DNA of 64,000 bases from an uncultured Lachnospiraceae bacterium. GTDB lineage: Bacteria > Bacillota > Clostridia > Lachnospirales > Lachnospiraceae. The translations under genes were made by a program, and so were the position numbers. The notes below the pieces were generated by a model that searched no databases, was not told the DNA's origin, and saw only the letters and a program-made list of their open reading frames with translations. The stretch spans positions 24,416 through 88,415 of the forward strand of contig CALZBR010000004.1 of NCBI GenBank assembly GCA_945621435.1, in the 5' to 3' direction. Every line of letters begins with the position of its first letter. Positions within the stretch are counted from its first letter, which is position 1. This document shows positions 20,540-29,930 of the stretch, one piece after another.

Positions 20540-22666
20540 TTAGTTTTCTTTCAGGGAGAAGTCGCAGCGGCTCAGGGTGAGATTGGGATTGTAATAGGGA
20601 TCCCCGGCCTTGAGAAATGCCCCCCAGCGGGTCTGGAACTTGGCGATTTCTCCCTGAAAACGTTTGATCTTTTCAGGGGTATCCTCGTAACCCCTGGATT
20701 TGGATTCGTAATGGTGCATTTCCGCGTAGGGGTTGTAGACAATCAGCTTCCCCAATTCCCGAACCTTCATGCAGAAGTCGATGTCGTTGAAGGCTACCTC
20801 GAAGTCTTCGGTTAATCCACCGACTTCCTTGTAAACCGCATGCTTAACCATAAGACACGCAGCAGTGACTGCGGAATAATCCTGGGCACAGAGAAGGCGC
20901 TTCTGATAGCCCGGAGCGTTTCTGGGGGCGCCCACAAAGGCATGTCCCGCCACGCCGCCGAGACCTACGATAACACCGCCGTGCTGTACCGTATCGTCCT
21001 CGTAACAGAGCTTGGCACCTACGATGCCGACATCTTCGCGCATACAGTAATTCAACATTTCCTGCAGACAATTCTCGTCCACCATCTCGGTATCATTGTT
21101 CAAAAGCAAGAGATATTCCCCCTTGGCATATTGCTCTCCGAAATTATTGATCCGGGAGAAATTGAAGCCGCCCTGATAGGTGGCTATGGTCACGTTTTCA
21201 CGCTTTTTCAGTTCCTCATAGCAGGCAAAGGTCTTCTCTTCCGTACTGTTATTTTCGATAATGATGTATTCGTAGTTGCGGTAGGAGGACAGGCGGTCGA
21301 TGGAGTCGATACATTTTCTCAAGTCCTCAATGTGATCCTTGTTGGGAATCAGGATAGAGATTAAAGGCTGTTCTGTCCAGTGATAGGTAGTATGGTACAT
21401 GCCGAGATAGCTTGCGTTTTCTGCGGTTGCGGGAATCCCCAGACGCTTGTAGTGGGCATCCAGTGCTCTGCGTCCGGCCTCAAAGGCATAGAGCTTGCTC
21501 TCCGGATTGGAGGCGGTGGATTCCATATGGCAACGCCAGTGATACAGAATCTTCGGCAGATGACAGATTTCCGAAGCCTTCTCACAACACCGCAGGATAA
21601 AGTCATAATCCTGGGCACCGTCATATTCCTGCCGCAGCATGCCAACCTGTTCGACGAGCTCCCTTTTTACTACAAACATATGGCAGATATAGTTGAGACT
21701 GCGAAGCAGATCAGGGTTGTAGTCTGACTTGAAATGAGGCTCAAAGTGCGTCCTGCCGGACATGTCAATCTTGTCCTCATCGGTGTAGAGCACATCGATG
21801 GCGGGGCGCCGTCCGATTGCCTTGGCACATTCAAACAGGGCGTTGGGAGCCAGCAGGTCATCATGATCCGCAAGGACGATAAAATCGCCGGTGGCGGCCT
21901 TGATTGCGGCGTTTGTATTCTCAGCAATGCCAAGATTATCTTCCAATAGCTGATATTTCACGCGGGAATCACCATTGGCTAAACGGGCCACTGCGCTTTC
22001 CAGGGAATTCTCCTTGCCGCTGCCGTCAGCCAGACACAGCTCCCAGTGGGGATAGGTCTGGGCGAAAACGGAATCCAGCAATTCCTTTAAATAGCTCTCT
22101 TTGGTGCGATACAGGGGAATGACAATGCTGAACACCACGGGCTCGGAGAAGGTCTCACGGCGCTGGCGTTCCAATTCTCTTTTAGAGGGCTGATGTCTCT
22201 GCAGCCAGGTGGGATAATCCATGCGGGAGTTGAAATTGGTGAGCTGCCGCAGGATACGCCGGATGGTTCCGCCCCAGCCTTCCCTTGCCAGATAGGCTCT
22301 GAATCTGGTCCAGGGGCTTAAGCGGACGGTATGTCTGCCGGCTTTTGACACGGAGGACTTGAAGTAAGCGGTCTGTGTGGCGGTAGAGAAGCGGATTCGA
22401 AATGCTTTGGTGGCATTTGCGGGAAATTTGATCTGAAAGCCGGCATCCGTGCCATCCGGGACGCCTTCCTTTTGGTCTCCGATCGGAGTAACATCATATT
22501 CCAGGAGGACATCCTGACGGTATGCTCGGGAGATACCACACTCCATTTCTTTGCCTTTGTCATCCAATACACTGATTTCCACGGCACCGTCGCCCATGAC
22601 CCAGCCCTGAAGCTGTACCAGGTCATCTGCCAGTACGCAGTGCTCGATATTATAGAAAAGTTTCAT
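20540..22666 (-). CDS. Dual-domain family 2 glycosyltransferase
   Basis: Two GT2 cores: FSIVIPLYRTKESYLKELLDSVFAQTYPHWEL...DHDDLL and LISILIPNKDHIEDLRKCIDSI...LLLNNDTEM; M at 22666 preferred over 22693. Confidence 0.9.
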   Translation of the reverse strand: MKLFYNIEHCVLADDLVQLQGWVMGDGAVEISVLDDKGKEMECGISRAYRQDVLLEYDVTPIGDQKEGVPDGTDAGFQIKFPANATKAFRIRFSTATQTAYFKSSVSKAGRHTVRLSPWTRFRAYLAREGWGGTIRRILRQLTNFNSRMDYPTWLQRHQPSKRELERQRRETFSEPVVFSIVIPLYRTKESYLKELLDSVFAQTYPHWELCLADGSGKENSLESAVARLANGDSRVKYQLLEDNLGIAENTNAAIKAATGDFIVLADHDDLLAPNALFECAKAIGRRPAIDVLYTDEDKIDMSGRTHFEPHFKSDYNPDLLRSLNYICHMFVVKRELVEQVGMLRQEYDGAQDYDFILRCCEKASEICHLPKILYHWRCHMESTASNPESKLYAFEAGRRALDAHYKRLGIPATAENASYLGMYHTTYHWTEQPLISILIPNKDHIEDLRKCIDSIDRLSSYRNYEYIIIENNSTEEKTFACYEELKKRENVTIATYQGGFNFSRINNFGEQYAKGEYLLLLNNDTEMVDENCLQEMLNYCMREDVGIVGAKLCYEDDTVQHGGVIVGLGGVAGHAFVGAPRNAPGYQKRLLCAQDYSAVTAACLMVKHAVYKEVGGLTEDFEVAFNDIDFCMKVRELGKLIVYNPYAEMHHYESKSRGYEDTPEKIKRFQGEIAKFQTRWGAFLKAGDPYYNPNLTLSRCDFSLKEN

Positions 22667-22954
22667 GAAAATATTCCTTTCGATTCCTTGCAATAAAATA
22701 AATTATAGCTTGTAAGCTGTCGGACTGTCAACAATCTGAGGGAAATCCGTAAACAACCTGACACTGAGCCGTCAAAAGTTTAGGAGCAATCAAAAGTGAG
22801 CAATCAAAAGTTTTGAAAAATAGCAATTCCTTATGGTGCGAAAGGTAGACCTATGATATAATATTGTTAACTAATGATGCGGGGTAGGGGGATTGTTACT
22901 CTTCGACATTTAATTAGAATACCGTCCCAAGGGGCAGAAATGAGGTAGAGAAAG

Positions 22955-24676
22955 ATGAGTTTTATGGAGGAATTCAATTTCTGGCTGGAAGATGATTATT
23001 TTGACCAGGCAACAAAAAATGAGCTTATGGCTATCCGCGACAATCAGGGCGAGATAGAAGAACGTTTTTATAAGGAACTGGAATTCGGTACCGGTGGACT
23101 CAGAGGTATTATCGGAGCCGGAACCAACCGCATGAATATCTATACGGTTCGCAAGGCTACCCAGGGACTGGCTAACTTTATTCTCAAGCAGGGGACCCAG
23201 GCCAAGGGCGTTGCCATCGCTTATGATTCCCGCCGCATGTCTCCGGAGTTTGCTGATGTTGCAGGGCTTTGCCTGGCAGCTAACGGCATCAAGGCATATG
23301 TATTTGAATCCCTGAGACCTACACCTGAGCTTTCCTTTGCGCTTCGTACCCTGGGCTGTACCGCAGGTATCGTGGTGACAGCCAGCCACAATCCCCCCGA
23401 GTACAACGGTTACAAGGTATATTGGGATGACGGCGCACAGGTTACTTCCCCTAAGGATGTGCAGATCATTGACGAAGTAAAGGCAATCAGGGATTACCAT
23501 GACTGCAAGACCATGGACAAGGAAGCAGCCATGGCAGCAGGGCTGTATCAGGTCATCGGCAAGGAAATCGATGACAAGTACATGGTGGAACTGAAGAAAC
23601 AGATTATCCATCCCGACGTGATCCGGGAGATGGCTGAGGATATCAAGATTGTTTACACTCCTCTTTGCGGAACCGGTAATCTTCCCGTGAGACGCGTGCT
23701 TTCCGAGCTTGGCTTCAAGAATGTGTACGTGGTTCCGGAACAGGAGAATCCCGATCCCAATTTCACTACCCTGGATTATCCCAATCCCGAGGATCCCAAG
23801 GCGTTTACCTATGCGCTTCGCCTGGCGAAGGAAAAGGATGCGGACATCGTTCTTGCCACAGACCCCGATGCTGACCGTCTGGGCGTCTATGCCAAGGATA
23901 CCAAGACCGGCGAGTATGTTTCCTTTACCGGTAATATGTCCGGCATGCTGATTGCGGAATATATTTTGAGAGAGCGTACGGCGACAGGCACCATGCCTGC
24001 CAATCCCGCTCTGGTAACTACCATTGTTACCACCAATATGACCAGACCCATCACTGCAGCATATGATGTGAAAATGATCGAGGTTCTCACAGGCTTCAAG
24101 TTTATCGGAGAGCAGATCAAGCTCTTTGAGCAGACCGGCTGCAACAATTATGTATTTGGTCTGGAGGAAAGCTACGGATGTCTGGCAGGAACCCATGCCA
24201 GGGATAAGGATGCCATTGTGGCTGTTATGTGTCTCTGCGAAGTGGCTGCTTATTGCAAGAAGCATGGCAAAACACTCTGGGATATGATGCTGGAGACTTA
24301 CGAGAAATACGGTTATTACAAGGAAGGTCAGTACACCATCACCATGAAGGGCATCGACGGCGCAAGACAGATCGCGGAAATCATGGATAAGCTTCGTCAG
24401 AATCCGCCCAAGTCCTTCGGTGAGAGAAAGGTGCTGAAGTTCAGAGATTATCAGACTGACAGAATCGTGGATATGGAGACCGGCGCTGAGACCACTACCG
24501 GTCTGCCGAAGTCCAATGTGCTTTACTTTGAGCTGCCGGATGATGAATGGTGCTGCGCGCGTCCTTCCGGAACCGAGCCCAAGATTAAGTTCTACATGGG
24601 CGTCAAGGGAAGCAACCTGGAGGATGCAAAGGCAAGACTTGAGAAGCTGACAGAGGATTTGAAAGCAGAGCTTTAA
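22955..24676 (+). CDS. Phospho-sugar mutase (phosphoglucomutase/phosphomannomutase)
   Basis: GTGGLRGIIGAGTNRMN, VVTASHNPPEYNGYKVYWDDGAQ, ATDPDADRLG, CARPSGTEPKIKFY. Confidence 0.97.
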   Translation: MSFMEEFNFWLEDDYFDQATKNELMAIRDNQGEIEERFYKELEFGTGGLRGIIGAGTNRMNIYTVRKATQGLANFILKQGTQAKGVAIAYDSRRMSPEFADVAGLCLAANGIKAYVFESLRPTPELSFALRTLGCTAGIVVTASHNPPEYNGYKVYWDDGAQVTSPKDVQIIDEVKAIRDYHDCKTMDKEAAMAAGLYQVIGKEIDDKYMVELKKQIIHPDVIREMAEDIKIVYTPLCGTGNLPVRRVLSELGFKNVYVVPEQENPDPNFTTLDYPNPEDPKAFTYALRLAKEKDADIVLATDPDADRLGVYAKDTKTGEYVSFTGNMSGMLIAEYILRERTATGTMPANPALVTTIVTTNMTRPITAAYDVKMIEVLTGFKFIGEQIKLFEQTGCNNYVFGLEESYGCLAGTHARDKDAIVAVMCLCEVAAYCKKHGKTLWDMMLETYEKYGYYKEGQYTITMKGIDGARQIAEIMDKLRQNPPKSFGERKVLKFRDYQTDRIVDMETGAETTTGLPKSNVLYFELPDDEWCCARPSGTEPKIKFYMGVKGSNLEDAKARLEKLTEDLKAEL

Positions 24677-24690
24677 GGATAATTGACAGG

Positions 24691-24717
24691 AGAGTCTGTC
24701 TTCGGACAGACTCTTTT
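24691..24717 (+). terminator. Rho-independent terminator after the phospho-sugar mutase
   Basis: GAGTCTGTC-TTCG-GACAGACTC followed by TTTT. Confidence 0.85.
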
Positions 24718-24775
24718 CATGATATGAATTTCTGTTAGCGGTCAGAATTTAGTCAGGTAGAAGGAGAAATGCTGC

Positions 24776-26149
24776 ATGCTCGGACGGGCTCTGGCGAATT
24801 TAAAGAAAACTGTATATTATTTTCAGAGAAACGGCGCCGGAGACACGATGCGGGCAATTATGGAGAGACTGCAGCGAAGAGGGAAGGATTATCGTTTTCA
24901 ACCGGTGGAGGAGGCAGAGCTTGCGCGGCAACGGGAGGAATGTCGGGAGATGGATTCTCCTAAGTTCAGTATCCTGGTACCCTTATACCATACGCCACAC
25001 AGGTATCTGAAGGAGATGATAGAATCCGTTCTGGCGCAGAGCTATCCTGCCTGGGAGCTGGTGCTGGCAGATGCCTCCGGGCAGGAGGAGCTGAAAGCAG
25101 TTGTCGAAAAATATGAGGATCCCAGAATACTATATTTTCCGCTGGAGGGAAATGAGGGGATTTCAGGGAACAGTAATCGTGGGTTGGAGAGTGTTACCGG
25201 TGATTATGTGGGACTGCTGGATCATGATGACCTTCTGACGCCGGATGCCCTGTATGAGGTATGGCGGTGTGTGTGTGACGGAGAAAAGTGCGGTGTGCCT
25301 GTGGAACTTGTTTATTCGGATGAGGATAAATGCGACGGTGCAACGAAGGTGTTTTATGAACCGAGTCTTAAGGAAAGCTTTAATCTGGATCTGCTTTTGT
25401 CTCAAAACTACATCTGCCATTTCACGGTGATGAAGACGGAGCTGATAAGAGCACTTGGCTTCAGACCGGACTATGACGGAGCCCAGGATTACGACCTGCT
25501 GCTGAGGGCGGTGGAGCGATTGCTGAATAGTGGCGGAGACGAGCGCCGGAAGAATCGTAAGTGGGAGATGCGGAACGAGAACCGGATCAGACATATCCCC
25601 CGGGTACTCTATCACTGGCGCTGTCATGAGGACTCCACCTCCGCCAATCCCCGGAGCAAGGATTATGCCTATGAGGCAGGGCGTAGAGCTCTTCAGGACT
25701 TTGTGGACAGACAGGGCTGGCAGGCAGTAGTGACACATATGTCACATCTTGGATCCTATCGGATTAATTATAAGCAGGAGTTTTTTGAGGCGAGACCGGA
25801 TGTGGGAGCCGTAGGAGGACCGGTGCTCTCCGGCGGCAGGGTCGTGGGCGGAAGGTTAAAAGCTGACGGCACTCCGGTGCATGCCGGCTTGAAACAATCC
25901 TATCTGGCTTATCTGCCGGTGCAGGATGCAGAAGCTCTGGATCTCAGGAATATCCGGGTGCGGGAGGAATTGCAGGGAGTTTTTGAGGAAGTGTTGGGAG
26001 TTAGGTATACAACGACCGGGAACGGAGACAGCTTTGATATATCGGTACTGACCAACGGTATATCGCTGACGGAGGCGGGAGTCTTGGTTTCGAACGAGAT
26101 ACGAAGGCGTGGATATCGACTGCTCTTCAAACCGGATTCAAACGAATAG
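24776..26149 (+). CDS. Family 2 glycosyltransferase with a truncated second GT-like domain
   Basis: FSILVPLYHTPHRYLKEMIESVLAQSYPAWELVLADASG, LLDHDDLLTPDAL; C-terminal RPDVGAVGGPVLSGG... aligns by eye to the second half of GT domain 2 in 20540-22666. Confidence 0.85.
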   Translation: MLGRALANLKKTVYYFQRNGAGDTMRAIMERLQRRGKDYRFQPVEEAELARQREECREMDSPKFSILVPLYHTPHRYLKEMIESVLAQSYPAWELVLADASGQEELKAVVEKYEDPRILYFPLEGNEGISGNSNRGLESVTGDYVGLLDHDDLLTPDALYEVWRCVCDGEKCGVPVELVYSDEDKCDGATKVFYEPSLKESFNLDLLLSQNYICHFTVMKTELIRALGFRPDYDGAQDYDLLLRAVERLLNSGGDERRKNRKWEMRNENRIRHIPRVLYHWRCHEDSTSANPRSKDYAYEAGRRALQDFVDRQGWQAVVTHMSHLGSYRINYKQEFFEARPDVGAVGGPVLSGGRVVGGRLKADGTPVHAGLKQSYLAYLPVQDAEALDLRNIRVREELQGVFEEVLGVRYTTTGNGDSFDISVLTNGISLTEAGVLVSNEIRRRGYRLLFKPDSNE

Positions 26150-26167
26150 TAAACAAAAGGATAAAAG

Positions 26168-27754
26168 GTGCTTGGATTAATGAAGTGGGTAAAGCGTTTA
26201 AATGAAATAGCAGAATGGGCAGTTCTTGGAGTGGGATTTGCAATACTGTTATTTTTGACTTCACTGGTATGGAGAAATCAATTTGATGCAAGGTCATCAT
26301 ATCCCATTCATACAAATATGGTATATCAGGTTATTGTACTTGTTGGAGTGTTGGGACTAGGCATATTGATTTTCATACTTGAGAAAAAGAGAACTGTGAG
26401 ACAAAAAAACATTATCTGTTGTATTCTTCAGATTGCTGCTGTGGTTTATTTATTAGTTATAGGAATGTCCTTTGTATCACAGTTAAAGATACTCCCGACT
26501 TCTGATTCAAAGTCTTGCTTTGACATAGCACAAAGATTTCTGGCGAGTGATTTTACAGCCGTAGTGCCCAAGGATTCCTATCTTTCTTTATGGCCGTTTC
26601 AGACAGGGTTTATTTTTCTCTTGGAAAAACAAATGCGAATATTTCATACCACAGACCCTGTTTTTTTTCAGAGAATGAATGTGCTGTTCCTGGTTCTTAT
26701 AGTTGTTTCGGGATACCAGATTATCAGGTGCTACACCAAGTGTGTGAGTGCATGTTTTTTGTATTTGGTATTAATGTGTACTTATTTTCCCATCATCTTT
26801 TATGCATATTTGATTTATGGCAACATCCCGGCAATGGCAATGATGATGTTTTCCATGTGGATGTACTTGTTTTTTGAACGAACTGAGATAATTCCACTGA
26901 AGATAGCAACAGCTATTTGCTTTTTTGGAAGCACGGTATTAGCATGTGTTTATAAACCTACATGTAAGATATATTTGATTGCGTTGCTCATTGCAACGGT
27001 TTTTACAGTGATACGGGAAAAGAATTACATAAAATCATTATTTGTTTTAATAACATTAATTGCAGCGATGTTGATACCGGTGGTTGTACAAAGATATTAC
27101 GAAAATTATGCTCATGACAATTGCGGAGATGGTGTACCGGCAGTGGCTTATCTGGCTATGGGGCTGCAATATAATGGAGAGGAAGCAATTCCCGGAGGAT
27201 GGAACGGATACCATGCAAATCTATATATGGAAACCGGTTACGATAGTGTGAAAACATCGGAGATAAGCAAAGAGTCTATTAAGGACTCTCTTTCAAAATT
27301 TAAGGATGATCCATCTTACATGTCAATGTTTTTTTATAATAAGTTGCTTAAACAGTGGGCAAATCAAACACATGCGGTTTTCTGGAGCATGGATGCATTT
27401 TGGGACACGAACAGAAATCAAGCATCTCCCTGGGTAAAGTTTGTTGAAACCGGTAAATATGAGAATTGGCTCATATTTATTGATTGTCATGAAAGTGTAG
27501 TATATGGAGTATTACTATTAGGTTTGATGGGAGTGATCTATTGTAAAGTTAAAGGGAAAGGAAATAATACTAATTTGCAGAATTTACTGCCATTAATAAT
27601 TTTTATTGGTGGATTTCTTTTTTCTATTATATGGGAAGGACAAACACAAGCAGTTCTCTATTATCCTGTTTTGCTTTTGCCTTATGCAGTAGCAATGATG
27701 TTCTTATGTGCTGAGTTTATTTTGGAAACAAGAAGCGGAAGGAGTTTTCGATAA
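26168..27754 (+). CDS. Polytopic membrane protein, possible GT-C type glycosyltransferase
   Basis: Multiple TM helices; A/T-richer than its neighbours; sits in the polysaccharide locus. Confidence 0.7.
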   Translation: MLGLMKWVKRLNEIAEWAVLGVGFAILLFLTSLVWRNQFDARSSYPIHTNMVYQVIVLVGVLGLGILIFILEKKRTVRQKNIICCILQIAAVVYLLVIGMSFVSQLKILPTSDSKSCFDIAQRFLASDFTAVVPKDSYLSLWPFQTGFIFLLEKQMRIFHTTDPVFFQRMNVLFLVLIVVSGYQIIRCYTKCVSACFLYLVLMCTYFPIIFYAYLIYGNIPAMAMMMFSMWMYLFFERTEIIPLKIATAICFFGSTVLACVYKPTCKIYLIALLIATVFTVIREKNYIKSLFVLITLIAAMLIPVVVQRYYENYAHDNCGDGVPAVAYLAMGLQYNGEEAIPGGWNGYHANLYMETGYDSVKTSEISKESIKDSLSKFKDDPSYMSMFFYNKLLKQWANQTHAVFWSMDAFWDTNRNQASPWVKFVETGKYENWLIFIDCHESVVYGVLLLGLMGVIYCKVKGKGNNTNLQNLLPLIIFIGGFLFSIIWEGQTQAVLYYPVLLLPYAVAMMFLCAEFILETRSGRSFR

Positions 27755-27755
27755 T

Positions 27756-28766
27756 ATGTGGGAATGTGAATACAGTCATGAGACTGTGGATTATAGGCTG
27801 TTGTGGCTTAGATTTAAGCAGAAAATATGGATCATACCGATAGCGATTCTGCTGGGAGCTGTACTGACGGCAGCGGGCTATTACTGTGCAAGGGTGGTGG
27901 CCGCCGGTGGAAGGAGCTATCAGACGAAATCTGTTTTTTATATCGAATTTGGAAAGGATTCCGAGGGGGAACTGTATGACTACTACAATTATTTCACCTG
28001 GGATGAAGTAGTTCATATGGATTATTTCATGGATCGTCTGTATGACGGGATGAATGGGGAGTACTCCAAAGAGGAGCTGGCGTCCTACGTTGCGGCTAAC
28101 ATTGATTCCGATGTGCGCTATCTCTATGTCAGGTGTACCACGCATAATCCGGAGCTGTCCCTGAGACTGGCAGCAGCAATGGAAGAGCTTGTACCTCAGT
28201 TCGCCGGGACAAAAGAGGAATTTGAATCTATTCAAATCGCACAGACAGCAGTGGAGGCGAAGGACAGCACCGTACTTCGTATGGGCAATGCCTGCTTTCT
28301 GGGTGCCTGTCTTGGACTGGGTGTGTCGGTTTTGTGGATCCTTGCTGTTTTGCTGATGGATACATCTATCCAGCTTCCGGCTTCTTTTGAGAGAAGATAT
28401 CATATTCCCTGTCTGGGGGCAGAGTTTATGCCGGAGTTTATTCCGAACTGTAGTTACCTGCTGAAGGATGCCGCTAAGATTGCGAAGATTCCGGCGGAGG
28501 AAACGGATGTTTCTGACATTATGCTTGGGGGCGAGGTGTCGGCAGAGGTAATCGATTGTAAGAATCCCATTACATATTCTGAGGAATTGGATAAAATTAG
28601 AGAATGTGACAAAGTTGTTCTGTGCGTGAGGGCAGGCCGTAAAAACGATGAGTCCATCAGGCGGATGCTGGAGCAGATGGGACGTCAGGGAATCCGGGTG
28701 TCTGCGGCCGTTCTGGTGGGTGCCGATGAAAAGTTGATCTCTGCATATTACAGGAGAAAGAAATGA
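27756..28766 (+). CDS. Wzz/CapA-like chain-length-determinant protein with a C-terminal domain resembling a P-loop-less BY-kinase remnant
   Basis: Two flanking TM helices (IWIIPIAILLGAVLTAAGYY and NACFLGACLGLGVSVLWILAVLLMDTSI); C-term CDKVVLCVRAGRKNDESIRRMLEQM...AAVLVGAD. Confidence 0.7.
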   Translation: MWECEYSHETVDYRLLWLRFKQKIWIIPIAILLGAVLTAAGYYCARVVAAGGRSYQTKSVFYIEFGKDSEGELYDYYNYFTWDEVVHMDYFMDRLYDGMNGEYSKEELASYVAANIDSDVRYLYVRCTTHNPELSLRLAAAMEELVPQFAGTKEEFESIQIAQTAVEAKDSTVLRMGNACFLGACLGLGVSVLWILAVLLMDTSIQLPASFERRYHIPCLGAEFMPEFIPNCSYLLKDAAKIAKIPAEETDVSDIMLGGEVSAEVIDCKNPITYSEELDKIRECDKVVLCVRAGRKNDESIRRMLEQMGRQGIRVSAAVLVGADEKLISAYYRRKK

Positions 28767-29875
28767 TTCTATATCTGTTGATTACGTTAGTGACGGTTTG
28801 GCTGGCTTATTTTGTGAATAATGCTATTGCGGAAAAAACAGACTTCGATAGGATATGCGGTAGAGGAAGCGGCTGGAAAACACGCAGGGAGATGTTGAAC
28901 GGAGTCTTTTTGACCGGGATCTTTTTGATCCTTTTTACAGTGTCTGCCCTTCGTGTCGGTATCGGCAGCGATTATTGGGTGTATCGGTATGATTTTTTAC
29001 ACATTATCGATGGCGATACCAAAGTATCTTATGAAGTAGGCTTTAAGCTGCTGGTGAGAGCCTTGCAGGGCTTGTTTGGATATGACAACTACAAAATCAT
29101 ATTTGCTTTTATGGCATTCCTGACCTGCCTGCTGTTTCTCAAGGGACTCTTTGCGGTTTCAGATTGGTTTGTCATGACTTTTTTCCTGTTTATGGCGAAC
29201 GGGTTCTATTTCATGAGCTTCAGCAATGTAAGATATTATTTTGTGCTGGCAATTACGGCGTACGCCATGAAGTATCTGTTTCAAAAGGATTATGTCAGAT
29301 TTGTGGCGTGGATTGTGTTTGCGGCATTTTTTCACAAATCAGTCCTGCTGGTGATCCCGGCATATCTGATTGCCTATTATCTGAAATGGAATAAAAAGAC
29401 CATATGGCTGATACCGGCGGTGAGCCTGGTACTGGGCTTCGGGAAATTTATTGTGCGTAGGCTGGTATTTATTTTTTACCCCTTTTATGAAGGGGATCCG
29501 ATTCTGGATGTGGAGACCATATCCTATGTCAATATCGCCAAGTGCTTTGCAATATTGATATTTGCGTTACTGTTTTATCGAAAGGCGATTTGGGGGAATC
29601 CCAAAGCGGAGACTTTTTTCAATCTGAATCTCTTTGCCCTGTTACTTTACAGTCTGGGGTATTATATCCCGGAGACCTCCAGAATCTGCTATTATCTGAT
29701 TTTCAGTCATGTGTATCTGATTCCCATTGTGCTGAAATCCATTGAGGGGAAGAAAAAGAGACTGTTCTTTGTGACCACCGTGATCCTGGCATATTCGGGG
29801 TATCTTTTGATTTTTCTGGAAAAAAGTAAGGACGGCACGGTGCTGTTGCTGCCGTACCTGAACTGGTTATTGTAG
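28763..29875 (+). CDS. EpsG family polysaccharide polymerase-like membrane protein
   Basis: SALRVGIGSDYWVYRYDFLHI...YEVGFKLLVRALQGLFG; NVRYYFVLAITAYAMKYLFQKDYVRFVAWIVFAAFFHKSVLLVIP. Confidence 0.85.
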   Translation: MILYLLITLVTVWLAYFVNNAIAEKTDFDRICGRGSGWKTRREMLNGVFLTGIFLILFTVSALRVGIGSDYWVYRYDFLHIIDGDTKVSYEVGFKLLVRALQGLFGYDNYKIIFAFMAFLTCLLFLKGLFAVSDWFVMTFFLFMANGFYFMSFSNVRYYFVLAITAYAMKYLFQKDYVRFVAWIVFAAFFHKSVLLVIPAYLIAYYLKWNKKTIWLIPAVSLVLGFGKFIVRRLVFIFYPFYEGDPILDVETISYVNIAKCFAILIFALLFYRKAIWGNPKAETFFNLNLFALLLYSLGYYIPETSRICYYLIFSHVYLIPIVLKSIEGKKKRLFFVTTVILAYSGYLLIFLEKSKDGTVLLLPYLNWLL

Positions 29876-29930
29876 GAAATGTGAATTGTTTGACTGTGTT
29901 ACCGACAACGCAGTATGTCAGGGGTGAAAT

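Noticed and set aside
22910-24265. 451-aa minus-strand ORF
   Set aside because: Antisense shadow of the phospho-sugar mutase gene
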